Shown here piece by piece: positions 45,115-55,980 of a DNA stretch of 64,000 nt (position 1 is its first letter; the number at the start of each line of letters is the position of its first letter). Below the pieces are notes generated by a model. That model made no database searches, had not been told where the DNA came from, and worked only from the letters and a program-made list of their open reading frames with translations. The stretch is taken from assembly GCA_011037195.1 (NCBI GenBank), contig JAAEAF010000119.1, positions 62,001 through 126,000 of the forward strand. Direction: 5' to 3'. The position numbers and the translations under genes are program-made. This stretch comes from Triatoma infestans (Eukaryota > Arthropoda > Insecta > Hemiptera > Reduviidae).

Positions 45115-46066
45115 TTACTTTCTCTTACTCCTAGTACGAGGAAGCATTGTAATCGTGTCAAATTTTCGATATTGTTTTCACCGGAAATATCCGTTTTGAG
45201 GTCCCCTGAGTCCAAAAAAAGTGGTTTTTAGCAAATGGTCTTTGTGTGTGTGTGTGTATGTATGTGAATAGCATAGCTCAAAAACGAAAAATCGTAGAAA
45301 GTTCAAACTTGATATTCCGTTTAGTTATCACCATGGGATCCGACAGTTGGTCATCTGTCAAAATTCCTCAACCGAAAGTTGATTTTACTAGTTGGGTTTT
45401 TTACGTTTTTGCGTTTTTCTCAAAAATGCTCCAACGATTTTCTTCAAACATGGTATATCAACTACACATACTAACAGCTACAACTTTTATTTGAAACATT
45501 TCTCCGGGCAAATTCATTTAAGGGGATAGGTTTTCATCTGAAGTGCTATTTCAGTTTATTAGACAATTCTATCATCTAAATAATGTTAATTAAAATTAAA
45601 TATGTTGTTGAAATTCCGAGTTTGAAAAAAAATCGGATAACCGGAAGTGCTTTTTTTTTAACCACTTTACTAAATGATTTTTTTCACTTTTTGGCGATTT
45701 TCTCAAAAATGGTTCCGACAATTTTCTTGAAACTTCTACATCTTTTATTTAAAACATTTCTCTGGAAAAATTCATTTAAGTGCACTTTTAGGGGAGGGGT
45801 GAGGTTGCAGCTTCCTCTAAAGTGGTATCATAGTTGATTATACAATTCTATCATTCGAACAAATTAATTAGAAATAAATTTATGGCCAAAATTCCAAGTT
45901 TTAAGAAAAATTAGAAAGCTAGAAGTGCGCTTTTACTAAACAGTTTTTTGCAGTTTTCGACGAATTTCGTTATAGTTGGTACACAAACTATAACATTTGA
46001 GATACTATAACTATAATTTTGAGAAGAGGAGTAAGAGAAAGTTCTGTGAGGGTTTCACACCAGATT
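45115..46066 (+). repeat. Family A, full-length reference copy 1
   Basis: Begins ACTTTCTCTTACTCC, followed by a short CTAGTACGAGG half-hairpin and the head (TTTTCACCGGAAATATCCG, GAGGTCCCCTGAGTCC). TG repeats are at 45243-45258. Three units start near 45370, 45640 and 45917. It ends GGAGTAAGAGAAAGT, then the terminal hairpin region and CAGATTTTT. The 15-bp ends are perfect inverted repeats of each other. There is no protein-coding content. Confidence 0.8.
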
Positions 46067-47689
46067 TTTTTTTAAAGATAAATTATTTATTTATTTAAAA
46101 AATGTTAAATATATTCATTTTACTCAGAAAAGAAGAATGAAATAAATGGAAGAAAATGTTTTTGTTAATCAAAAAGTAAAATAAATAGAGAAACGGGGGG
46201 GCGGGTGCAGGGTGGTAAAAAAAAAATGCAAACACCCACATTTTTACCAAACATAGGGTTTGTATTTGCTTTCTATGTTTCTCCTTTCCCAGACTTCTTG
46301 TTCCTCTTCCTTTGACTTCATCCCTTTATAAGGAAAGGAAAGAAAAAAAAAATAAATAAATAAATAAAGGAAAAAGGAAGAAAAATAGCCTGTAAGATGA
46401 TAGAGCGGGGGATGTCACTCTTTTAAGTTACTACTTCAGTCATGTACCGGATAACAAGGTTTCTTCTTTTGAACAGCCAAAAGAAGTGAAGAGAAGAGAG
46501 ATAAAGAAAAAGAGTGATGTGTGGTAGTAGAAACCTTAACTACAAATCCAAAAGAAGTCTTCAACTGATAGAATAAAAGTGAGAATTCAGGATGTAGTGT
46601 TAAGCTTGCATACTTGCTTATTCCTTTTCGTATTATGATTATTTTTTATTTCAATTATTTTTTTGTAAGTGTGTGTGTGGGGGGGGGAGAGGAACTCTTA
46701 ACATTTGTGTTTATATTCTCTAGATGGCGTAGACTTGCTCATGTTTTTCTTGGGCGGGCAATCTTTTATTGGGTAGGGCAAAATTTCCGGTCAGAATAAG
46801 CCTTGTATTGCTGAATTCTATTAACTATTGCTTGGTAAAAACTTCATTCACACTGTTGACCAACAGCGATTTAAATCGTAAAAAGCGCTAACACTTTCCC
46901 AATATTACGCTCAATATTAATCATTTTTATGCTGCAAATTTTTTTCCAACAATTATTGGATGATTAAGTTTGAATTTTTAACTGAAGTAAAAAAAGAAAA
47001 CAATTATTAATGGCAGTTATGTAGTTGAGCCGGGCGCGCCGTCCTGTTTTCCCAGCATACCTAACATCATGTCCAGAAATGTGTTTCACATATAATTGAA
47101 TTTTTAATATGTATGGGTACTTACGAAAGAGATAGAGAAAATGCTAGATATACGAGGGAAAGGAAGGTAATTAGAAGAATATATGGATAAAATTGTGATT
47201 ATTAATGGAACAAGGTTAATACGTGAATGAGGACGAGAACTGAAGTATACGTAGGCTTCGCCTGGTTGATTGGGAAAAGAAATAGGGTGCTTATAAAAGT
47301 TAGTATGGCGTGTGGAAGGACCGTGGTGGGTTCCTAATCACAAAATATTGCTAGAACCAAATGACAGTGCTGCTACTGTTATCAATTCTCATTACTATTA
47401 ATGTTGATATATAAGAGGCCGTGATAAAAAAAACCCCTCCACCCGGGAAGGGTAATGTTGTATATTCATATTGTACTACCAGTTTATCATTTCTTTGTTG
47501 TTTTTTCTTTTCTTCTGCATTTTTTTCACACGATTGTCTTTTATACAATTATAAAATCGATACTTTGAGATGACGGAGTTATATATTGCTTAGCAACAAT
47601 GGCAGAAGTTATTACATTGTAGTCCAAAAGACTCCGCCGAAAACATTGAACAAACCCAAATAAACATTTGATATCTGTCCCAGCACCTT
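46067..47689. other. Unassigned, possible decayed LINE at 47110-47340
   Basis: Mostly A- or T-rich. At about 47143-47180 a frame reads ERKVIRRIYG, like the C-terminus of some RTE/CR1-type reverse transcriptases, but the following sequence is too damaged to confirm. Nothing else supported. Confidence 0.35.
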
Positions 47690-48075
47690 CAGAACCCCCA
47701 CTAAAATTTATTCATCCGGAAAGAAGTGTCAAATAAAAGTGATAGGCTTAGATCTGTGCAGTTAGCATTCAGCGTTTAAAGACTGTCGTTTTCGAGAAAA
47801 TGCCAAAATACTCTAAAAATCGCACTTCCAATTCAAGAGATTTTCTTCAGATTTGAAATTCTTGTAATGCTTCATTCATGTATCTTAACACAATATACAT
47901 GTTAGAAACAAAGGTATATTGTATGAAAAAGTTTCTGGAAAATTGTTTACGATAAAAAGTAATACGCATTTATGTGTGTAAACGCAAGGCGTTCAAAGAA
48001 AATTGTTGATGCGTTTTTATTTTCAAGAAAATTGAGAACAATTAAAAAAAAAAAACCTATCAGTAAAGTTGAACT
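47690..48075 (-). repeat. Family A units, minus strand
   Basis: Unit phrases in reverse: AAATAAAAGTGATAGG near 47731, GTTTAAAGACTGTCG and CAAGAAAATTGAGAAC. It is interrupted by the LINE remnant at 48080 and resumes near 48705. Confidence 0.6.
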
Positions 48076-48079
48076 TGAA

Positions 48080-48690
48080 GCTAACTGCATCAGGTCGAAG
48101 GTTGTTTAGGAATGCTGTAAAGAATTGGAATCCCTGGTGATCCATTATAGCCTCCAGCAAGGAAGGGTGCTAGGGCACAATGGCATTTAAGGAAACGAAG
48201 AGGCTGACAGATTAGCAAAGGGGGCGCCACGCCACGCTCATTAATCCTAAGCCTTTCTGCGGCATCTCATACAAAACCACCTGCGGGACCAATGATGAAA
48301 TGGCTAACACAGAAACACATATTTTATTGGAAAAACACCGCAGAGCAGAAGCGCTTCAAGATTTTCTTAGAAGGCCCTTCAAAGACTCGTACAACCTACA
48401 TCTTTGGCAAAACGAAAGCAGAGCTGAGACGAATCATTGCCCTAATTAAAGAACATTGCCTTATTTAAGGAAACATCTAGGCAGTATGGGTTTCACTGTG
48501 GATCACTCTGTAGGACATTTCCTAGCCAGCAGGACGAAACAACCTTCTTTGAAAATGTGAGCACTTTGCTAGCAGATGATTCCAGAAATTTGGCGCCTCT
48601 AACTTCGTACCATATCTGGGATCTCGGAATCTCTTTCGCCTCAGCCCTTGCATCAAACAGTGGCCTAAGTCCTGAACTTCTCTAGGGAGG
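48080..48690 (+). pseudogene. LINE remnant with RNase H end and C-terminal domain
   Basis: A decayed non-LTR retrotransposon fragment. Around 48170-48230 the plus strand reads GHNGI, a stop, then GNEEADRLAKGAPRHAH, the distinctive end of a LINE-type RNase H domain (the His and final Asp motif). Downstream, about 48290-48685, another frame reads KWLTQKHIFYW, LEGPSKTRTTYI and CGSLCRTFP, the post-RNase H region, and ends in a stop at 48685-48687. Several stops and frame changes lie between. It is flanked on both sides by minus-strand family A, so it probably inserted into a family A copy. No target duplication was identified. Confidence 0.7.
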
Positions 48691-48965
48691 CCACGAATTC
48701 TAAATTTAATTAGAAATTCGAACTTTCGGTTGATAGATTTTGACCGAAACTTTTGCGTCAGATTTGGTGGTGATATCTAAAAACAGATTACCAACTTTAA
48801 AGCTTCCTGTTATATGTGTTTCGTTTTAGAGATATTTTGTTCACACACACCCATGAAGGAGAAATAGATCTTTCGCTAAAAACATTTTATTCATGCTCAG
48901 GTGACGTGAAAATTCCATTTCTAAAATTTGTTAGCAGTAGGATAAAGTAAAAATGCTTTCCAATA
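48691..48965 (-). repeat. Family A head, minus strand
   Basis: Contains GGTTGATAGATTTTGACCG, TTTTAGAGATATTTTGTTCA with a CA run, and the end motif GCAGTAGGATAAAGTA near 48938. Confidence 0.65.
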
Positions 48966-50560
48966 AATAAATAAAATATGCATACCTATATATTTATATA
49001 AAATGTATATGATATGGTATTGACTATTCCAATTCCAAGTATATAAATTTTTCAGTATGTATTCCTTAGTAAAGAAAAATCAATATAGACTGAACGATGG
49101 TGAAAGGGTTTTTCTGAGAAAATTATTTTCATTTTTCTTCATTAATTATAACCATTTCCATGTCTGTGCCTAATAATAAGCTTAACGAATTCATTTGACT
49201 GAATGATGGCAAATTTAATTTCATATCATTGTTACAAAAGAGATGACTTTTAATGAATAGTCAACGAAAATTGCTTGAATATGTTTGGTACAAGAAAACG
49301 ATACTCTCAATATCTTGAGCTGGCATCCCTGCCTTCAATTTGAAACAGCTGTTAGAACCACAGTTTCACTATACATAACCTCTATTACTCATTCAACGAT
49401 GGCAAGCACTCTCTAGAAATGTGTCCTTTCGAGGAACAGTGTTTATTGATATAAGATTTATTGGTTCTATGTGATAAAGGTGAAACCATCTGTTATTTAT
49501 ATGCGAATGCTTAAGCAATACGGCGTTAGATGAATGAATCTTGTTAGATAAAACAGTTTATATACTAAAATTATACTTGTTTATTAACTTATTCACTAAT
49601 ATACTGTTTGTTTACTAAAAACTGTTTGTTAATTAAGACCTAATAGCGTACGCGACATTTCAAAATGTAATGATCTTTTCCTAATTCAAAACTTCTATGC
49701 GGTTTTTATATATTATTTGTATAATAAATAAAACAACTAATTTTATATAAGATTATATTTGTATTAGCCGTTTTGTTCCACAAACTTTATCACCTCAAAA
49801 AAACTATAAAATCTGAATGACTTACATTATTCCATGCTCAAAGATGATCCAGCCTTTAACTCGCAAAAACTGCTTTAGGAATATCACGTGGCTTCTTCAG
49901 TATTCAAATGGTGTCCCGTCAATCAATGAGTTCTGTATGGAACAAAACTGGTGGAAATCTAAAAGAGCAAAGCCTCCATATTTGGCCAAATACGTAAGAG
50001 ACTCCACTAGAATTGCTTAAGTTTTACCTCGTGCGCAGCAGAGTTGGGTGCGATGAACCATTTCGTGATAGAACATGGCGTCGTGATAGGAAATGACAAT
50101 GTGGATTTTTTTTTTTTCAGTAAAAGTTACGGGCATAGGAAGAAAAAGTTGAAGAGAATATGGGCTATGAAGTCCACCACCCGCTTAAAAAGTGTATCAG
50201 ACGGCCAATTCAACTCATCGAACAACCATCAACGTTCAATGACCATCGTTCTCTTGCCATTACTCTGCCAAGTCAGTCTGGCACTCTTTTCTCATGCTAC
50301 CATACTATCACCCTTAAACTCCTGTAGTGCTTAATATTCCTATATAATATAAACCGTGTTCGCTAAGTATAACACTTGTCTCGACCTAAGTTTTTCTCTT
50401 CTATCCAGCCCACCCCCCCCAACACCTACTACGCTTTTTCTTCTCTTATTTGGAGAGTATTTTCGAAACCGAATCTCCACCTGGAATTTATGTTTAGAAG
50501 CCTATATTACACGAATCCTTTGTTGTATGTAGGTGTAACACAAGGATTTCTGTCCAAATA
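48966..50560. other. Unassigned stretch
   Basis: AT-rich up to 49800. 49800-50330 is more balanced and has overlapping short open frames without recognisable domains. No repeat partner noticed. Confidence 0.4.
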
Positions 50561-51120
50561 CTAAATTCATATGGGCTTATCACTTTTATTTCGAACACTT
50601 TCACAGGAATAATGGTTACTCAGGTGTTCTACATTCCTTTAAAGTGCCATTTCAGTCTAATGTATACGTTTCAGTACGACCTCTTTGTTACACTGTACAA
50701 TATAAAACTTGCATTGGTTTAGATTTAATCTTCACTCTGCCGCTGGTGAGACTACAGCTGGTTAGCTTGGAATGTCTTCGATTCCAAGTGAATCGTTGGG
50801 GTCGTTTTCAAGGAAATCCCGAAAAACTTACAATATCGATTGGTCGAGTTCCTTCAAAACTGTAATTCCATCAGTGTACTTAATACAACTTAAATGCAGA
50901 TAACACAATCGTATAAATAAACTAAAGTGGCGCTTGAGAGGGGACACTTAAATTGCTGCTCAACCAGAAAATTAATTTTCTCAGATAAGTGTTATAAATA
51001 AAAGCCATAGTTCTCTATGTGAGTGTGTAGTATATTAAGATTAATGAAAATCTTCGCTGCCATTTTCCTCATGTAAAAGAGAAAAGCTTAGTGAAATGGG
51101 AAAAAACAAAACAATTAAGC
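50561..51120. repeat. Family A units, diverged
   Basis: A plus-strand unit piece at 50575-50680 (ATCACTTTTATTTCGAACAC) and a minus-strand piece at 50930-51110 (AATTAATTTTCTCAGATAAG) lie around GC-balanced sequence. Confidence 0.45.
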
Positions 51121-51404
51121 ATTTACAAACTTAACAGACTGTTAATTAGTAAGTGTTTGAAGGTCGCGTCATTCTGTTAAATTATTGGCTTCTGTTAGTT
51201 AATGATTGGTATAATAGTTGTTTATGGAACAATGGCAAAGATGGGTGATGAAATTATAGACAATGGCTGGCTGGCATTGTTGCCGCCACATCAAAGGTTT
51301 ATAGTGTTAGACGTTCTTAACAGATGACTGGTCTAATCTGTTGGCCTCTTCACCTAATGAAAATAATGCCAAGGTTTTCCTGTATGGTCAAATTTTAATT
51401 AAAA

Positions 51405-51744
51405 AAAAAAAAATTATGTGAAAGACTCACACGAATTTCTCTTACCGCTTTTAATGACACATACAATTTTCTCTTAACTTCAAATTTCACGTATTTTTTC
51501 TAACATATTTCCCGAGAAAAGCTCAAAAATCTGTTCTGTAAAAATCACTGTTCCGGTGTCGATTTTCTTCAAATTAGGATTTCTCAAATACTTCTAATGT
51601 ATATTAATTAATATTATATAGGTGGTAAGTCGACCTAATACATTGTACTGTAGCCACGCTTTTTAAAGGGAAACATAACGATACTATTCGCAAAAAAATC
51701 AATTATCGTGAGAAAATGTTTAAAATAACAGTGATATCTATTTA
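51405..51744 (-). repeat. Family A tail and units, minus strand
   Basis: An inverted tail (GTGAAAGACTCACACGAATT, then TCTCTTACCGC) at 51419-51450 precedes unit sequence in reverse with ATATTAATTAATATTATATA. Confidence 0.6.
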
Positions 51745-52264
51745 TGTTCAATTCAATTTATTTATTTACCTTGGGGATTAATCCCATACAAATGAGTATG
51801 ATCCTTTTAGAAAACGAAATTATACAAATATTCTTCTAAACAGAGACTTACAATAAATTGAAAAAAAGGAAAAGAGACTATAACGAACATGAATCGGTAC
51901 CTGCAATATTTATTACACTTAGTGGGACTAAATAAACGGATAGTAGGATAGTAGCTTAGGCTATGTTTAATTACTATTCTATGAGAAACTGTCTCAAGAT
52001 AAATTTTTTTCTAAATAGTTGAAGAGCGTTTTGATTTCTTGTTCTGTGTTAAGGTTCAGTGAAATTTATGGTTCGGTTTTCTATACATTATCTAAGTGAA
52101 AGAGCTGTCTTATGGGTCTGTAAAAAGGGCATTTAACTAATATATGTTTAATATCTTCCAAAACATTTAATGTGCACAATTTACAGTTAATTGAAGGATT
52201 AAGATTATAGCCAGAAGATTTATTGGAAATTCTGACATTGTATTTTGCAGATTTTCTTCTTCTT
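51745..52264 (-). pseudogene. LINE 3' part, split by a SINE
   Basis: Minus-strand remnant of a CR1/Jockey-like LINE. The frame 52264-52081 encodes SAKYNVRISNKSSGYNLNPS and the knuckle CKLCTLNVLEDIKHILVKC (C-X2-C-X9-H-X4-C). The 3' untranslated part ends in a short AAATAAATAAATTG tail near 51750. The preceding part of the same ORF lies beyond the SINE, at 52500-52670 (PYRYVRFISQIRTS). Joining the two gives an uninterrupted-looking C-terminus. Confidence 0.7.
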
Positions 52265-52498
52265 TTTTTTAATTTAAGGCGCGTCAACAGCTATGGTCAT
52301 TGGCGCTCGAAACCTTCTCAGAGCACTGCCGGCCTCCGGACAGTGTACTCTCTTTACAGACAACACTGTCCACCACCGGACAATGTTGTCTGTAGAGGCT
52401 CCTAGGGAGAAAAAATCTAAGGAAAGCATTGCTGGACTCGAACCCGGTGCCTCCGCGTGGGAGTCCAGTACGCTAGCCATTTAACTGTTGCCTTCCCT
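52265..52498 (-). mobile_element. tRNA-derived SINE, family A-type, copy 2 (inside a LINE)
   Basis: Head with GCTAGCGTACTGGACTCCC and a B box like GGGTTCGAGTCC, then the family body and an A-rich tail. The flanks AAGAACAAG and AAGAAGAAG (minus strand) are a likely 9-bp target duplication with one change. It separates two parts of a LINE reading frame. Confidence 0.8.
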
Positions 52499-52680
52499 AC
52501 TTGTTCTTATCTGTGAAATAAATCTTACGTACCGGTATGGAACTTTAGAGGTTAAATAATAAAGTAATTTATTTAGGGGATTAAGAATTTTATTACAATA
52601 GGTATTCAAATTAGAATTGGACAAGAGTTGATTGTCCGGAATAGCTATTATATGTTCAAGCAGAGGCACTTATGCTATGC
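52499..52680 (-). pseudogene. LINE ORF portion upstream of the SINE insertion
   Basis: The minus-strand frame from 52669 reads ILNPLNKLLYYLTSKVPYRY and RFISQIRTS before running into the SINE at 52498. By position and sequence style it precedes the knuckle encoded at 52264-52081. The remainder of the LINE's reverse transcriptase is missing, so the insertion was 5'-truncated near 52680. The fragment is too short to place the clade firmly. CR1/Jockey is likely because no RNase H is evident. Confidence 0.55.
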
Positions 52681-52757
52681 TTCTAATATTTTCTTGTCTT
52701 TTTCATTTCTGTATTTACCTTAATAAAGTATTATCATTATTATTATTATTAGATTGT
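52681..52757 (+). mobile_element. LINE 3' tail fragment
   Basis: A plus-strand stretch with TTACCTTAATAAAGTATTAT and a run of ATT repeats, like the 3' end of a LINE. Only the tail is present. Confidence 0.45.
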
Positions 52758-52768
52758 ATACGAAGTTT

Positions 52769-53119
52769 GACTGGTTTACCATTTCATTAAGGATGTCATA
52801 AAACAAGCAACAGAAAGATTTTTCTTAAATTCAGAAATAAGTGACAATGATTTAATTAAAAATATAGATGTGTATAATGTAAACATTCATTACAAACATA
52901 AAAGAATTAAGTGGCTAACTTTTTATCAAAAATTCTCTTTTAATCTTATTTTTGTATTAGGTGTTTTATTCGTCCTTTTCCTAATATTGGAATAGTCATG
53001 CTTACTCTTTTATTTTGAATCTCAGTTAGAGCTATAGATCCTTTTCTGGCACTCTAATTTATTGTAAATATGTACTGGACGCTGGACGTAAAATAAAGAA
53101 TATTATTATTGTTATTATA
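52769..53119 (+). pseudogene. 5'-truncated LINE with 11-bp target duplication
   Basis: A 351-bp LINE end. From the first bases a frame reads LVYHFIKDVIKQATERFF and NSEISDNDLIKNIDVYNV to a stop near 52997, the usual C-terminus of CR1/Jockey-type reverse transcriptases. A 3' untranslated region follows, ending in ATT repeats. Perfect ATACGAAGTTT duplications flank it (52758-52768 and 53120-53130), and the flanking family A unit rejoins exactly when it is removed. Truncation removed all catalytic parts. The perfect duplication and open frame point to a fairly recent insertion. Confidence 0.85.
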
Positions 53120-53420
53120 ATACGAAGTTTAACGAAAATCGAGGAAATCACGAAAAAATGAAAGTTTTTCAGTTCCGGTTGATGAATTTTGTCCGAAATA
53201 TTCGTGTCTGATGCGGTGGTAGTACCTAAACGAAATACCAAGCTTGACCTCCCCATGACTTTTCGTTTTTGAGATATTCTGTTTAAACACGCAGACACAT
53301 ACACAGATCATTGGCTATAAACATTTTTTCAGTATTCAGGGGACATGTATTTGCAGTGAATACATGGCCCGACTGCAATACTTCCTCTTACAAGGCGTAA
53401 GAGAAAGTAAAAATAGAAAT
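53120..53420 (-). repeat. Family A unit and head, minus strand
   Basis: Continues the copy interrupted by the LINE. It contains TCAGTTCCGGTTGATGAATT, TTTTTGAGATATTCTGTTTA, a short CA run, and the end motif GCGTAAGAGAAAGTAAAAA near 53396. Confidence 0.75.
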
Positions 53421-54009
53421 GTTCAATTATAAGTAAGGAGAAAGAGAAAGAATTGTGTTTCTCACCAGAATGTTTTTTTCGTACTCTGAAGAGAAAGTAA
53501 ATATATGTACTCAAACAGGTCATTTTATGATAAAACATTACGCTGTCTCATTATCCACTTCCGGTGATAAAGTAACTTAGCTGTCAGTGTGTCCTGGTTT
53601 TCACATTTCACACATCTCCAGCCGCCCGTAACCTGACTCTCCAACCTGGGAGGGGCCGTTGAACAACCTTACGCTTCACCAGCAAGACTGAGAGTGTAGG
53701 TGTTTCCAGTATGGTAGACTGTGTGAGTAAAGTATCACAATCCATCATTCACTGTGGCTCATCATTCACACAGACACACTACTCTATCCTTGCCAACTAC
53801 TACACTATATAACAAGTAATTGCTTTTTTTCTCCAGCCATACACCATTCTCCCTCATACCAACCACTCGAACTGGAGAAAGTATTTTTCACTAACATTTC
53901 ATTTCTTCAGTCTATACTATGTAATATCCACTTCTTTGTCCCGTGCTCCTCCTTTCTAAAAATAAACCAACCATTATGTTCAACTCAATAACTATGTTTG
54001 TTTTTTCGT
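53421..54009. other. Family A tail, then unassigned GC-balanced sequence
   Basis: A tail-like sequence lies at 53440-53475. 53560-53900 is more balanced, without a long open frame or known repeat. Confidence 0.4.
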
Positions 54010-54834
54010 CTTTACTTTCTCTTTCTCCTTAGTAAAGAGAAAGTATTGCTATCGTATCAGATTTTTGAAAATTTTTAAGTTTTCACCGGAAATACATTTA
54101 TTGAATTTCGTTGAGTGCGAAAAACATGTTTTTAGCAAATGATCTGCAATTGTGCGTGTATGTTGACCGAATATCTCAAAAACGAAAAAGTTGTAGAAAG
54201 CGATTGATACTTGGTATATTCCGTGTCTTCACATCTGGCATGAAATTTTCCGGCAGAATCCGGATGTGTAAATACATGTCCCCTCAATCAAAAATGTGAT
54301 CTTACTGAATTTTTTTTTTTAGTTTTTCGCGATTTTCTCGACGACATAAATAACTGTTACTTTTATTTTGAAACAGTTTTCAGGGAAAAATTGATTTTTT
54401 GGATAGCTCTAGGGGAACAGTAGAGCTAAGCTTTCCCCTAAATTATCACTCCAATGCAGTGGTGAAAATGGTTCTATTTTCTACATAATATTTATATACA
54501 TAAGAAACATTTCTACAATAAATAAAAAAATTAAAAAATTAGCCGGAACCTCATAATCGTTATTTCGTTTAGGTACAACCAACATATCTGCCACGAAAAT
54601 GTTTCAGACGAAAATCACATCAACCGGAAGTGCGAGGTTAATGAATAATTATTGTGGGGTTCTGAAAGAACAGTAGCTTTCCTCTTAGCTTACTTCTAAA
54701 GTGACATTTCATTAGAATAATATGATTCTACAATTTGTATAATATTAATTTGCTTTAGAACAGCATTGCAAGGATTCTCAACTTGTGGTAAATTGGTTAA
54801 CCAGAAGTGTGACTTTACAGAATAAGTTTTTCAT
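54010..54834 (+). repeat. Family A copy, head and two diverged units
   Basis: The head at 54014 (ACTTTCTCTTTCTCC) has TCACCGGAAATACATTTATT. Unit phrases occur at 54300-54420 and from 54620 (AACCGGAAGTGCGAGG). It is followed immediately by the next head at 54835, a tandem arrangement. Confidence 0.7.
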
Positions 54835-55838
54835 TTATTTACTTTCTCTTACTCCTAGTAAGAGGGGAAGTATTGTAATCGTGCCAAATTTTTGATATCG
54901 AGATTTCACCGGAAATATCCGTTTTGAGGTCTACTGAGTCCAAAGAAGTGGTTTTTAACAAATGGTCTGTTTGTGTGTGTGTGTGTGTATGTATGTGAAC
55001 AGCATAGCTCAAAAACGAAAAATCGCAGGAAGTTCAAACTTGATATTCCGTTTTGGTATCACTATGGGATCCGAAAGTAGGCCAGCGGTCGAAATTCCTC
55101 GATCGGAAGTACCACTTTACAAAATTTTTTTTCCCTTTTTTGCAGTTTTCTCAAAAATGGCTCTAACGATTTTCTTTAAACGTAATATATCAACTACACC
55201 TACAAAGATCTACAATTGTTATTTGAAACATTTCTCCGGGAAAATGCATTTATGGGCACTTTTAGTGGAGAGGGGTGCGAAGTTGTCCTCTAAGTCCTAT
55301 TTCAGTTTACTATACAATTCTATCATGTAAACAATATTAATTAGAATTAAATGTGTTGTTGAAATTCCGAGATTGAAAAAATCGTATGACCGGAAGTGAG
55401 ATTTTTAATAAAATGTATTTTCCGGTTTTCTGGTATTTTTTGACTTTCTTGCAATTTTCTCAAAAATGGCTTGGATGATTTTCTTTAAACTCCGAATATT
55501 AACTACACATGCAAAGATCTACAACTTTTATTTAGACCATTTCTCTGGAAAAATTCATTTAAAGGCACTTTTGAGGGAGGGTTGAGGTTAGGTTTCCTCT
55601 AAAGGGCAATCATAGTTGATTATACAATCCTACCATCCAAACGAAATTAATTAGAAATAAATAGATGGCCAAAATTCCGACTTTCAAGAAAATAAATAAA
55701 CCGGAAGTGCGCTTTTACTGAACTTTTTTTTCAGTTTTCGACGAATTTCATTATATTTGGTACACAAACTATAAAATTTGTCAATATAATTTTCAGAACT
55801 GGGTAAGAGAAAGTTTGGAGTGTTTCACACAGATTTTT
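54835..55838 (+). repeat. Family A, full-length reference copy 2
   Basis: Starts TTTACTTTCTCTTACTCC with a perfect hairpin CTTACTCCTAGTAAG. The head includes ACCGGAAATATCCGTTTTG, TG repeats are at 54967-54988, and units start near 55104, 55389 and 55699. It ends GGGTAAGAGAAAGTTTGGAG and TGTTTCACACAGA, then a T run. It is very close to the copy at 45115-46066. Confidence 0.8.
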
Positions 55839-55980
55839 TTTTTTTTTTCTCGAAAATATAATTATTTCCTTTAAACTTGGAATTTTACTGCACAGACATA
55901 GAGTTTTATAAAAGTTTTTAGGCAGTTCTACCGAATCTGTGGGTTAATTTTCAAATGTTATTATATATAAATGTTATATC

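Noticed and set aside
47110..47340. Possible LINE C-terminus with ERKVIRRIYG
   Set aside because: Only ten residues fit; the rest is too damaged to call as a feature of its own.
53059..53311. Recurring peptide with SQKRK found here and near 7297, 20936, 45246, 54111 and 54962
   Set aside because: The same translation appears because the family A head recurs; frames are interrupted at different places and not conserved as protein.
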